A stretch of DNA of 64,000 bases from Culex pipiens pallens. Lineage: Eukaryota > Arthropoda > Insecta > Diptera > Culicidae. Shown here piece after piece: positions 11,101 to 22,546 of this stretch. Where the stretch lies: the NCBI RefSeq assembly GCF_016801865.2, contig NC_068939.1, positions 127,113,105-127,177,104 of the forward strand, written 5' to 3'. A program made the translations under genes and the position numbers. Below the pieces are notes generated by a model. The model was not told the DNA's origin and did not search any database. It saw only the letters and a list, made by a program, of their open reading frames with translations. Numbering within the stretch: the stretch's first letter is position 1; each line of letters starts with the position of its first letter.

Positions 11101-14100
11101 TAAGCGAAGCGGCGGTGGCCAACACGAGCCAGCAGCAGCCACATAAGTCGGTGTCCGGAAGCGCGCAGAAGCTGCCCAAAGCGTTAGCCATCGACAAACT
11201 GACCAAGGTCAAGAGGACGGAGAAGGTCTTCAAATCATCACTCGCTGGCCAACAATCTGGAGAACGTGTGCGAACTATGGTCGGAGTCGGTGACTTGAGC
11301 TGGTCAAATCGAGACAATTTCAGTAACACGGCGGCTTCTGACGCCAAGCAGGTGTCTTCCGTTTTGAAACGGAACATGACAACACATAAGACAACACAGG
11401 TTCTTAGGTAAGTTTGTATTACGTTTATTTTGAGAGAACAAGTTCAAATTCATTTAAACAATTAATCGCAACTGCATTCTTTTCCTCTCTCCTTCCAGAA
11501 TATTAGCGACTCCGAGCTTAATTGCTTGTTCAGTCATACTCGGACTAGAATCAGCAGCATCGGCACCAGCCGGGATTTCTCCGATGACGGAATGGCGGAG
11601 AAAACGACGAGGGTGAAGGTTATGATCGGGAGTCGGCGTGGCGTGGCGGCGGTTTCCAAACAGCAAAATCATTTCAAATCCATTCTGGTAAATTGTAAAC
11701 TCAAGGATCTTTCATAATATGATTACACTTCTTATTTTTTTGCAACATTTTTGTAAACGGTTCTGGTTCAACAAAATTATTATTGTTATTCTTTTTCAGC
11801 TTGTGCCCGCTTGCTCCGTTGACGATACACTGCGCGGAAGTCGTCCAACATCAAGATCCCGACGGCTGCGAAATGTTCCGGTGTGATGCAAACTCGTAAG
11901 GGCCGGTCAGTACAACGCCAACAATGACCGACACCTTCGACGCGCAGGAAACGCCACATTATTGGAGCGTGGCTAGTGACGGCGCTGGCGCTAGAGCTCA
12001 GTTTTGGGGACAACTATGGTGAACAAGAAGTACATCTAGTTCGAAATGCAAAGATTAAAAAGCTGATCAACCGCTCTGTTAACGTCCAAGCCGGCTCTAC
12101 TACAAGGAGGAGGAAAATCTCCCCCACCACTGGGGCCAAGACCGCAACCGGCTTCCAGAAGCTGCACGATCGTTCCATGTAGCCGACTCCGGTGGCATCC
12201 CATGAAGACAGCAAAACTGCTAGCGCAGTCGAAATTGAAACACTACTGGTACCCGGAAACGAATCCGTCGAGAAGTGGACCCGTGACCTCAAGGAGCAAG
12301 CTAAATTCCCGTTGCAGTTCTGTGCGCTGATGCCACCGTTCATGTATTGTGGCAGCGGATACGCAGGTGGAAGTCCGGTTCGCCACCGACCACCGGGACT
12401 ATCGTGGTATGCGAAACAACAGTGTCGGCGGGGCATGGATCAAAATATTCGCTGACGCAGTCGGGTGGTAAATAACGCGATTCGTATGGAGGAGGCGGCG
12501 GTCGTGGACATCGCGAACAAACGTAACCCCCATGGTTGCAGCAGCGAGACCAGCACCGGGATTCCAACAATCACCGGCGGGTCTCTTCGTCGGTGGCGGC
12601 ACCTTTCATGGAGCCGGAGATGGTCGTTCAGCGGCCCACCATCGATCCTTAGTAAACCGTCACCGTTCTCGCAACAGAATGGCCACGCCGGCATCGGAGA
12701 TCATCTTGGACTGGACGAGGCCAAGCAACGTCTTGCGTCGCGAGGAAGACCAGCGAAGGAAGATGGAACGCAAGCTGGCCGCGGCCAGGAAGCTGCAGAA
12801 GTTGGAGCGATGATGACAGCGATGATATGGTCCCCGGGAGACCATGAGGCGTCACATTGACTCCGAGGAGGACGATCGCTTCAGCAGCCGTGCCCGGAGT
12901 CGTCCAGCAAGATGGGCGGCGACGGTGACCGTACAACGTACAATCAAAGCGTTTCGAGCGACGACAACAGCCATTAGACGTATTTCTGGTACTTCAGGGC
13001 TGTGGATTCGAAGCAGGAGTCGGATATTTTTGGCCTTGCAACTGCAACTGGCCAGCGAAACCAGTACAACGGGAGCTTAGGTAAAACAACTATTCTTTAC
13101 ATTTCTCAACCCGAACTAATTTTTCCTTCTTCCAGGTCAAATAATTTTGCGCCTCCAGAAAGTGGGTTCTGTGGATCGACCAGGACGTCGGCCCGGAGAT
13201 GAAAAAATAGGTAAAGCGCTGAATTTTTGACGACCCCGCAGGATGTCAACAGACGGTCAAGAAGCTGAGGAACCATCGGAGGCGTGCCACTTCGTTGACA
13301 GGAAAAAGTAGAAGCTGCCTTGTTAAATACTTCCGTTACGCCAAAAGCAGCACCGGCCACCATCCGGCGCAATGCTACGGAGCCGATATGATTGCCCTCT
13401 GGCCGAACGTCGTTTCCACTTAGAAGGGCGTCTCCGATCTGGCCCAGCACTTCCTGTTGAATGTCGGCACGGCGATTCGCCAGCTGTAAAACCAAAAACA
13501 GCCGGCTAGCTCGTGCTTTCGCCATCCATCGTCAACTGAACGGAGAAACTCGCTGAGAAGGACCTCGGAACCGGTACCGGTCTGTTCGAGATCAAAAAGA
13601 AAGATGACCAATAATAACCTAGCTCCAAAACATTTCTCCATTGTGTCTCCAAGGACATTCTCAACAAAACCGAACGTAATCTGTCGGACGATCTGCACGT
13701 TAAACGAAACCTTATGATCAAACTGCGTCTCCTGCTGGGCGGTGGTGCCGTTGCAATTGACTTCTCACAGGCAGTGAGAGCAGTTCCAAGGTCCGTACTG
13801 TACCGTCGCCCAAGCCCCCGTTCACGAAAATCGAGGATGATCAACGATTTGACGAAAGCCGATCTGTCCGACATCCGCAACCTCGTCGGTTAGGAATGAT
13901 TCGTTTCGGCTGCAGGAGGTCGTGCGCTTGGAACCACGCTTCCGGACGTTGAAGTGGCCTGATCCTGATCAGCGTGGTAATTTCGTCGCGAGCTTAAAGT
14001 GGTTAATTGTCCTCTGAAAGACTCTGCTAAAAATAGCAGCGAACGGCGGTCACTGTCCTGCCGGTGTCCTCGGAACGACACTGCACAAATATCCTCGAAG

Positions 14101-15661
14101 ACATCAAGGTATAAGATCAAGTTCCGATCGTGGGAAAACTTCTTCACTGGGGCAAAACACTGGACGATAGAACATCAATGACTGGCCAAGCGGGCGGCAA
14201 AAAGGAAAATCGTGGTCTGTCCCGGCTAGACGAAGGAACCTGCAGACAGCTTATGAGTGGTGAGTTAACATCTGTTAACTAAAAACATAAATTAATTTAA
14301 TTCTTCTCCACAGCGTATCAACACCGGATAGCACCCGGCTTCCTGGCATCACCCGGAAGGAATCGCCCCTAGCAGTCCAGTAAGCAGCACGGCGGAATCC
14401 CCGGCAGCCAAAAGAACTAAAAGTCAAGCCGGCCATCCTTGATCCGGTCTCTAACGGCCATTCCGTAACATCCACGGTTTATGTCCTGTCGGAAATTGCA
14501 CAATTTGGAACCGGCGGAACCGATGACCAACCTCTGTGCAACCAGGCACGCCGGAACACCAACCACGACTGACGGGAGGAATCAGCCAGCCTGGCAGAGT
14601 TTGCAAAGAACCATGGCATGAAGTCACTGCAGTTTATGAGCCACCAAATCCTTCCAGCGTATGTTTTGGACTAACGAATGCCCGCAGAATGCAACTTTTG
14701 TTTTTTACTGTGCTGTAAAACTATTTTTCATGAAAATCTATGTAAATTGACGAAAAAACGAGAAAAACTAAATAAAAACATAATCAACAGCAGCAAACTT
14801 TCAATCAAAACAAATAAATCAGATGACAGATGCGAGAAAAAGAAGAAGAAGAACACAAAAAACCGGGTTGACGCGCGTCCGATTTTTCACCACGACGTCG
14901 TTCTTACATCGGCCCCGCACGTAGGCCTCTCGCGATGTTCGAACAACCTTGACAGGTTGACGTTTCGGGTGCAGAATACCTTGATTCGGGTCTGATGCGT
15001 GTCTCAAAATCAGACCCGCATCGGCCCCTGTAGGTCTGATCGTAGCTCTGACGATCAGACCCGATCGGCCCCGTATTTCTCACTGGGACGTAGAAGGAAA
15101 CCGTGCTGGACGCCAAGAACTGGAAGCGTTCCGAAAGAACCGTCGCCGGCCGCTGTACACTCCCGGCGTCTATGACAAACTGGACAAGGCGACCCTGGCC
15201 AAAGAAACGCCAGAACCGATAGAACTCCTTCTTCAATCCGCCGGCCAACTCCTTCAGCACCTTCTTGGCAACCAACCAAACTCCACTGGGAGCGTCAGCG
15301 CGTGCAAGAAAAGTAAATTTATTTTCTTCAAAAAGTTCCAACCCATTGTAAAATAATCTAAATAAATTAAAATGATTGATTAATGCCTAAAAACAACTAA
15401 TTTTAATTGAAACATAACCTAGAAATCCGAAATTACAGCGCACGACAAAGGCACGACATCCTAAATAACAAAACCGTGCGACGTCTGCCGAATGTCGTAT
15501 GACAATGTCGCACAATTTCGATTATCGATCGCACGACACACACGACATTTTGGTGCAAAAACGTATGACATTCGCGCGAAAGTCGTACGACATTGTCGTG
15601 CGACGTCGTACAATTGCACGGACGACAAACGACGGACGTCCGACGGACTTTTCAGTCAGGG
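7997..15661 (+). mobile_element. Compound array, unit 1 (forward orientation)
   Basis: Runs from CCCTGTTTGAAAAATGTCGC at 7997 to CTTTTCAGTCAGGG ending at 15661. Subterminal arms are rich in TCG/CGA words and the extreme ends form an imperfect TIR, CCCTGwyTGAAAA. The 7.2-kb interior is a decayed, intron-containing gene segment. Unit 2 carries a shorter inverted version of the same interior. No transposase, reverse transcriptase or other mobility gene could be recognised, so the unit would depend on proteins supplied elsewhere. Confidence 0.7.
8272..15341 (+). pseudogene. Decayed intron-containing gene segment in unit 1; possible eIF4E-binding protein
   Basis: At least eight GT-AG intron-like intervals are visible: 8271-8328, 9942-10006, 10399-10485, 10652-10710, 11408-11498, 11688-11799, 13081-13135 and 14260-14313. 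The intervening GC-richer blocks translate to plausible low-complexity protein with frequent stops and frame changes. Near 8800 the frame reads PEMSGSPAGMGPKHYKSPPH. At 9087 it reads GKRKYSRDQLIQFKNAATAH, which contains Y-S-R-D-Q-L-I, a canonical Y-x4-L-phi eIF4E-binding motif as in eIF4G/4E-T-type proteins (family knowledge). Near 15100 another reads RRRPLYTPGVYDKLDKATLA. Identification as an eIF4G- or 4E-T-related gene is an inference from one short motif. Several other open stretches (for example 11001-11411) belong to this segment. No intact protein is encoded. Confidence 0.45.
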
Positions 15662-15900
15662 GACTGAAAAGTCCGTCGGACGTCCGTCGTTTGTCGTCCG
15701 TGCAATTGTACGACGTCGCACGACAATGTCGTACGACTTTCGCGCTAATGTCATACATATTTGCACCAAAATGTCGTGTGTGTCGTGCGATCGATAATCG
15801 AAATTGTTTGACATTGTCGTAGGACATTCGACGAACGTCGCACGGTTTTGTTATTTAGGATGTCGTGCCTTTGTCGTGCGCTGTAATTTTGGATTTCTAG
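15430..15900. repeat. Palindromic junction of units 1 and 2 (A-ends)
   Basis: Two arms of about 230 bp meet at about 15660 (TTTTCAGTCAGG / GGACTGAAAA). Each arm contains ACGTCCGTCGTTTGTCGTCC, the ATCGATAATCGAAATTGTT block and GCACGGTTTTGTTATTTAGG in mirror order. The right arm is also a direct copy of 5374-5620. CpG density is far above the surroundings. Confidence 0.9.
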
Positions 15901-17899
15901 GTTATGTTACAATTAAAATTAGTTTTTTTAAGCTTTAATTAATAGTTTTAATTTATTTAGATTATTTTACAATTCAGTGGCACCTTTCGAAGAAAATAAA
16001 TTCACTTTCTTTGAACTCGCGGTTTGTTTGACGCTCCCAGTGGAGTTTGGTCGGTTGCCAAGAAGGTGCTGAAGGAGTTGGCCGGCGGATTGAAAAAGGT
16101 GTTCCGTCGGTTCAGGCGTTTCTTTGGCCAGGGTCGCCTTGTCCAATTGGTCATAGATGCTGGGAGTGTACAGCGGCCGGCGACGGTTCCTTCGGAACGC
16201 TTCCAGTTCTTGGCGTCCAGCACGGGTGTGACGGTTTCCTTCTACGTGTTGGATTTCACCACGTTTGCAGATATTTTGGGACCGGGAGTGTGCCAAGGCG
16301 ACGGTCCCATTTCAGTTCGGCGAGTAGATTCGGGTTCTGCCTACTACAGGGGGTTGAGATGTTCGGCGCACGGTTGCATCATCTTTGAACCTGTCTGGAG
16401 AAAAAACACTTAAAAAATAAAATTGATTAAACAAGCCATTCTTACCAGAATCTTCATGGTAAACTTCGGCACCAGATTCAAGTCCTGCTGGGATTGTCTG
16501 TTTAACTGCAAACCGAACTGGCCGCTGATGACCCGCTGGGACGGTCGTTACGGCATGTTTGGTTGTCTCATTTCGCCCATGTTGCCACCGCCTCCTCCTC
16601 CTCCTCCGCTCCCATCTTTCATGCAATCCTTGATGAACGTCGGCTGCTAGCCCATGTCCAAGCTCATCCCGTGAACACCTCTTCTATGGTTTAGATCAAT
16701 TACGAAGATCCACCCGGTTTTTCGTGAGCCGCTGCCGCATTTTGAGCTGTATCAGCTGATCGCGCAAGTACTTTCGCTTGCCGGACGGATTGTTCGGATT
16801 TCACTAGTCAGCGCCGTACTCGATGAGTTTGGGCTAGCACGACTGTTTGGCAGGAATCATCCCTACGGTGGCGGTCGGTTCCGTCGCCATCACAACGCCT
16901 GTTATTGTCGAACTCGGACTCGGGAACGGGCACGACGGGCGGTCCTTGTTGGTGACCGTGTGGCGGCAGATCATTCTGTGGAGGCGGCTGGTGATTTGTA
17001 ATGCATCCTAGAATGCATCGGTGCCATCCCGGTGGGAGGTCCGCTCAGTTCCGGAGTATCCTGGTGAAGATGATGTGAGGTGTAATTACCATTGTCTAGT
17101 TCAACGGCAAGATTTAGTGGAATATGGGTTACATTGGGAGGTGTCCTCCGGATCCGGGTGTAGATGCGGCGAACGTCGAAGAGGAGGTTGAATCGCCGAA
17201 TCGTTGTAAATTTTGTCCAGTACGTCCTCCTGTGTGCCTTGACGAGATCCTCGTCCGGACACAATTCGGGGCTACGGGGCTACCGCTAAGGCAACGGAAC
17301 CTGCTGCATCTGCGGAATTGAATAATTAGTGGCAGGATTAGTGGCACTGTTCGTATGAGCAGCGCGACCGGATGATGAAAGTGGTTGGTGGTATTTACAT
17401 TGACGAGACTTCGGTTGTCCCTAGCCGAATTGTGTCGTGTCTAAAAGTGTTGGCCTTATGCCAGGACTGGTACCAACTGTTTGTAGTAATGCGGCAGTTA
17501 GGCCGATACTTTTTCCGGCAACGAACCACAGTTCCACGGGTGACCTGGTATCCGGCTGTAAGACACCTGAATTAACATAAAAAGAACAATTCTAAATAGA
17601 ACAAAACTAACTACTGATTCTAATTTACTTTTTTTTCTGCGTTGTGCATTCGTTCACAATTTTTAACCTTAATCTTGCACATTTGTTCGTCAAAACATGT
17701 TTTTGCTTGATTTAAACTGTCAAAGTATTTTCGTCGACACTGCCAATTCGTCAATCTGTCAAAAAATTGATGCAAAAACAATGTCATGCTTGTCGAGTGT
17801 TTGTCGTTCGTTAGTCGTTCTTTCGACCAATCGATATCGAAACGGTTAAAGCAAAACCGCGCGACAACTCGTACGACGTGCGACATTTTTCAAACAGGG
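15661..17899 (-). mobile_element. Compound array, unit 2 (reverse orientation, shorter)
   Basis: A-end at 15661 (its first CCCT is lost at the junction), B-end at 17899 (CAAACAGGG). Read on the minus strand, it repeats the unit 1 interior: 17630-17899 matches 7997-8270, about 16270-17600 matches about 8300-10130, and 16020-16257 matches about 15085-15300. The unit 1 equivalent of roughly 10135-15080 is missing, so unit 2 is an internally deleted (or unit 1 an internally expanded) relative. Confidence 0.75.
15980..17600 (-). pseudogene. Second, inverted copy of the captured gene segment
   Basis: On the minus strand this copy repeats blocks of the unit 1 segment, including the intron equivalent to 9942-10006, the KRKY-x-RDQLI motif (about 16750-16800) and the RRRPLYTPSIYDQLDKATLA block (about 16110-16200). 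The reading frame is interrupted by stops and frame changes. Substitutions relative to unit 1 are scattered and the order of shared blocks is preserved, apart from the large internal deletion. It is a pseudogene carried by a mobile unit, not a host locus. Confidence 0.5.
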
Positions 17900-18660
17900 T
17901 ATTCATCAGGTTCACATTTTTACCCATTTTTTGAGTAATATTATTAAAAAATAGGTAATATTCAACTTACCAAATTTTCAACATTCCAAAATTCAACTTT
18001 TTTTCTGTGTGGTGTCTTCCGCATAGATGTAGGTATTAATAAGGACTATTTAGAAAAAATAGGTACACGGATCATGAATTTGGGGATTTTTTAACTAATT
18101 ATTTTGACTAAAAATCAATTTCCCAAAATCAATTTTTTTAATTTTTAATTTTTTTAAATATTTTTCAGGGGACAAAACTTTGCATCTTTTAAGCCATTCA
18201 AAAGTATGGACCAAATTTTTGCCGACGAGTTATATTTTTTTAAACAGTGATTTTGGTAAAAAATCTGAAATTTCGTACTTGTTTGACCTCATTTTTATTA
18301 TTTAAAATCGAATTTGCATTCGAAAATGGCCTTACAAATTTTTTGATGCACTTCACGTTTTCAAAATATAACCATTCAAAGTAAAATTTTGTCCGAAAAA
18401 TTCACGTTTTTTAAATTTTTTTAAATAGTGTCCATGATTTCCTTTCCTGAAAATATTTTTTTCGAAAAGTTTAGAAAATTAAAATTTTATGTACAAGATT
18501 TATTTTTTTTAAATCACCATTTAAAAAAATCATACCTCGTCCGCATTTTTTTGCATTTTTTTTGCAGATTTTCGAATATTTACGTACCATTTTTTTACGA
18601 ACAGCTGCAAAAATTGTATGGAGATTTATATGGGTGAACTTATGACACAAAATGGCTGCT
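17900..18660. repeat. Palindrome-family arm fragment
   Basis: Contains the dispersed words GGTGTCTTCC...GTAGGTATTAATAAGGACTA (about 18012-18055), GGTACACGG, and at the right end TTCGAATATTTACGTACCAT with AACAGCTGC. These are shared with the large palindromes at 46856, 52491 and 56187. No gene. Confidence 0.6.
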
Positions 18661-19075
18661 ATTGTGATATGGGTCGTGGTGTAGGGGTAAGCGATCCCAG
18701 ACGATCCCGGTGACATTTTTCGAGGCGAGATTTGTCTGACCACGCCTTCCGTCGGATGGAGAAGTAAATGTTGTTGGCCCGGTCTAACCTAAAGAGGTTA
18801 GGTCGTTAGCTCAGCCCAGGTTTAGGAGTCGTCTCCCTGGGTCCTGCCTCGGTGGAGTCGCTGGTAGGCAGTTGGACTCTCACAATCCAAAGGTCGTCAG
18901 TTCGAATCCCAGGGTGGATGGAAGCTTAGGTGTAAAAAGAGGTTTGCAATTGCCTCAACAATCAAGCCTTCGGGCACTTAGTTACGCAATCGAGAACGCC
19001 AAGGCAATGCTGTAGAGCGAATAATTTGATTTTTTTGTGATAGGGAAGGCCCCCAAAAAAGTAAAAGTAAAGGAT
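18661..19075 (+). mobile_element. tRNA-derived SINE-like element
   Basis: Contains a Pol III A-box-like stretch (TGGTAGGCAGTTGG, about 18861-18874) and a B-box GTTCGAATCCC (about 18900-18910) at tRNA-like spacing. A second A-box-like word (GTGTAGGGGTAAGCG) lies near 18679. The 5' half includes CCTTCCGTCGGATGGAGAAGT, which recurs in diverged form at about 37623. The right side ends in an A-rich tract near 19055-19075. tRNA-related SINE identity follows from the promoter boxes; the exact family is unknown. Confidence 0.6.
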
Positions 19076-19079
19076 TAAA

Positions 19080-19500
19080 TTTTCAAGTTATCGGAAGTCT
19101 TTAAGATATAATCATTAGAAAGATAACCTCGGAATAACAGAAAATGTCGAGTAAACTGTAGAAGTTATTTTTCTGATTGATTTGGTGTCTTCAACAAAGT
19201 TGTAGGTTATAATGAAGACTGTTTTAAAATGGGTACAATGAAAAAAATCCCGATTTTTGTATTTCATTTTCTATCACTAACAAAATAGTTTCCAAAATAC
19301 TTATTTTTAAAATTTAAGGATTTTTTTTAAAGGTCCAGTAAACTAAATTTTCAGTTTTAGCTTTTTGGGTGTTTTTGAAACCGCGTATTAAACACCCAAA
19401 AAGCAAAGTCTGAAAATTTGGTTTATTGGACCTTTTCAAAAAAAATCTCCAGAAATACTTTTTTTTATTAAAATAGGATATATTGTTCACCATTTTGGAT
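19080..19500. repeat. Palindrome-family fragment with a 110-bp hairpin
   Basis: About 19170-19260 carries the TTGGTGTCTTCAACAAAGTTG word of the dispersed palindrome family. From about 19329 to 19437 the arms AGGTCCAGTAAACTAAATTTTC and its mirror GAAAATTTGGTTTATTGGACC enclose CTTTTTGGGTGTTTTTGAAA. A near-copy of this hairpin lies at 57270-57397. Confidence 0.65.
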
Positions 19501-19723
19501 TACAGTTCACCAGCGTGCAAAAGGAAGTGAACAACGCCTTTGGCTCGTTCCCGGTCTCTGACATCAGCGAAACTGTCAAACGTGCAGCTGTTTTGTCGAA
19601 AATCTGATTGTGCGGCGGTCAAATTTTCCCAATTTTTAAACGACATCGATCGAATTTCTGTATTTTGGGCTGCTGATTTCAGTGAAAAAATAAGTTTAGA
19701 CTTAGTTTTGCTCTGAACCTGTG
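19501..19723 (+). promoter_or_regulatory. Upstream region / 5' UTR of the TAF1C-like gene
   Basis: Unique sequence with moderate GC content between the last repeat and the start codon. No clear TATA box was seen. It presumably contains the promoter and 5' UTR; the exact transcription start cannot be placed from sequence alone. Confidence 0.4.
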
Positions 19724-22180
19724 ATGGAGACTCGAAAGCGCAAGCGAAAAAGTGAAGCAATAGTCGTGAACTGCGAGCAAAATGAGGTTTGTTTTGGGCG
19801 GTTTTCCTCGTTTGTTTACCTACGGTCAGGGGGGCGATTGCTGGAATGTTTATTATTTTTTGAGCTTTGAAATACGAATATTATTGAATGAATTTTAATT
19901 TCAGGACGCAGCGGACACTTCAAAACGACAGAAACAAGACAAGCTGATTGCGCCCAAGCACGAGAGATCCGTCCAATGGTTTCACCAAAGACTCAACTCC
20001 GTCCAGCTATCGGCTGGATTTCCGGAGTTCCAAGCGACTCGCTACTTCCATCCGAACTTGCTGCAGCTGCCACTACAGCCGAACGTCCTTACGGCGGAAA
20101 CCCTCCACAATCACTACAAACGTCCACTCTGGACAACGAGCCACCCAATCCCTGTGGTAACGCATCGGTTTGACCAAGCGAACCGCACCGAGTGGGCGGA
20201 ACCGATGCTCCGACTTTACCAGGCCAAAGCCCAACACCGCCAAAAGCTCACCGTCCTGAAGTTGACTTATGCGAGGAAGAAGGTCACGCTGCGGAAGAAA
20301 ATCAACGGCCGGCGGGGACTTCTTCCCACGTTGTTGTTGCGCATAGCGGAAGAACTGGACCGCGATCCGGACCAGTGGTTCACGGATGTCCGCGGGTACG
20401 ACTACTACTTTACCGGCGGAAATCTGGACGTGATCGTTGGGACGCAGTTTCGCTGGCTGATCAACACCGTCGGGGAAGCGATGAACACCGTTGAGATGGT
20501 TCCGTTTGAATTGGACGGATCGCAGCTCAACGTACTGAGTGAGCAAGCTGAACGGTTTGAGCTGGGCGAGGGCGGAGCGGTTTTTGAAATTCAGCACCGG
20601 AAAATGACCCCAACCGGACAGTATTCGCACATTGCGCTGCGACGCAAGTTTCAAATCGACGTTCTGTACTCGAAAACGGGCAGCGAGGCGATGAAAACGC
20701 ACTCGGTGCGATCGGAGGTGCCATTCATATCTTGCTGCTTTCTGGGGAGGACTGACGATTCCGTTGGTCTCCTCTGCACGAGCGACCTGGAAAAGATCGT
20801 CAAAGTGATGGAATACACGCCAAAGAAGGTCTGGCTGTACAAGTTGCAGTTGGTAAAGTTCCCGGAGGACGAATGCTGGACCTGCCTGCGACCACTCACC
20901 CGAACCTCGGTCATCTGCTTGGATCGTAAAACGGTCAAGTTGATCAAGCTGCAGGAAGATGGGCTCTCGCTAGTTCTGGAGACGCCCCTTTCCACCTGGT
21001 TGTGGCCGTGCGAAAGCGCCACCTGTTTGGAAATTTGCCCCGAGGAGAGCCTGCTGCTGATTGGAACCACCCACAGGTTGCTTGTTCTGCGATACGATTC
21101 GCACCAGGGAGCGGAAGGCGAGTTTCAGCAAATGATCACGTTCACCCACAATTTGCAGTTTCATTTGACGATGATTCGCTACCGGGTGGATTCGACGCGG
21201 AAGCAGTACTACGTTCATCTTTCGTCGCACTTGGCGGGCGATACGATGGTAAGTTGTCGTGTGATTTCGACTCTAAAAACTAACATTCCTTCTCACAGCT
21301 CTGCACCTTCTCCAAAGCTCCCCCCAAACGCTTTACCACCCGCACCCTGCCGGTAAAACCGCTCACAATCCAAGAATCGGTCTACATGGCCCGCACCAAG
21401 GGCAAGTGTCTCTTCCCTGCGGCCACGCTCCGGAACCGCCTCAAGCTGTTCCACTCCGGCATCGCCATCGTCGCCGACCGCGACCGCTTCCACCTGCTGG
21501 TCCAAAACTCCCTCGGCGACATCTACCAGCAGCGGCTCGACCCGGACAGCGATTCCGCCGACACGGACCAAGTCGCGGCTAAACTCCACGCGTGGATGAT
21601 CCAGCTGCGGGACATCAACGCCGCTGCGCAAGGCCCCGTGGCCAACGACTACAAGATCCAGCGGGGTTTGCGCGCAGTCTTCCGGCATTCAGAGTCAACA
21701 AAAGACATCAAACCAATAACGACATCCCAGAAGCGACCGCCCCGCTGGCGGCAGACCGTCGAACAGCTGCACCAGTACAAGGACCACCTGGCCGCGACCA
21801 TGCTCTCGATTTGGGGCTTCCGACCGGACGTGACCGAATCGCAGCAGAATCTGTCGCAGTCGAGATACCTGACCGAAACCATCAGCGTCGAGGACCGGAT
21901 CGTGGACTGGTTGGACGCCACGACGGACGGTTCGCCCGAGCTGGTGGAGATACTGGACGAGCCCCTTATGATGGATGCGATTGTGAAGGAGGAATCGCAG
22001 CTGCAGCTTCCCGTAGAAGAAGGGGAGGATAGAGTGGTGGAGAAGCCAAATCAAATGTTGGTGAAGATGGAGAGAACTCCGGTGGCTCAGGTGGTGGTGA
22101 AGACGGAACCGCTGGGTGGAACGCCGCTGAGTGCAGCGAAGGGAAAGTCGGCGCGCAAACGATATGTGCAGGGATTTTAA
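19724..22180 (+). CDS. Nuclear TAF1C/Rrn6-like protein, three exons, 762 aa (tentative name)
   Basis: Coding exons are 19724-19786, 19905-21248 and 21299-22180. Both introns (118 and 50 bp) have GT-AG ends and fall between codons. The ATG at 19724 is chosen because it opens directly into METRKRKRKSE, a basic, nuclear-signal-like start, and joins in frame through exon 2, which is open throughout. The middle part has beta-propeller-like hydrophobic strands (VICLDRKTVKLIKL near residue 395, then LLLIGTTHRLLVLRY near 440). The tail is acidic/basic, ending KSARKRYVQGF. A basic tail ending in Gly-Phe and a propeller-like core recall TAF1C/Rrn6, subunits of the Pol I promoter selectivity factor, but I cannot align it, so this name is a hypothesis. 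The frame is intact, codon use is GC-rich, and a poly(A) signal follows closely. A WD-like protein of other function is the main alternative. Confidence 0.85.
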
Positions 22181-22218
22181 AGCTCAGTAAAGGTTTTTTT
22201 ATTGCTGAAAATATTCTG

Positions 22219-22224
22219 AATAAA
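22219..22224 (+). terminator. Polyadenylation signal AATAAA
   Basis: AATAAA starts 39 nt after the TAA stop codon of the TAF1C-like gene, giving a short 3' UTR. Downstream sequence is T-rich. Confidence 0.7.
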
Positions 22225-22546
22225 ATGTTTGTCTATTTTTCAATTGGATGTTGTTGAATTACACCGACCAACAACATTTCAAACTCGAGGGGAAGCATGA
22301 AGTTTGGGGTCTCCAGAAACACGTACACATTGATTTCAAAAATATTTAGACAAGGCCGAATGGTTTTTCTCCAAAATTTGTATGGAGAACTATTGCTGTT
22401 CGCTACTCCCATATAGGGGCAGGGGGGCAGAATGGGCCACCCTTGCTTTTGGGCTTTAGAATGGATTTAGACCAACTGTAAGGCAAGAGTCTTATAAAGG
22501 ACGTCAAATAACATAATCATACCGAAAACGACGTTTGAATTCATTA

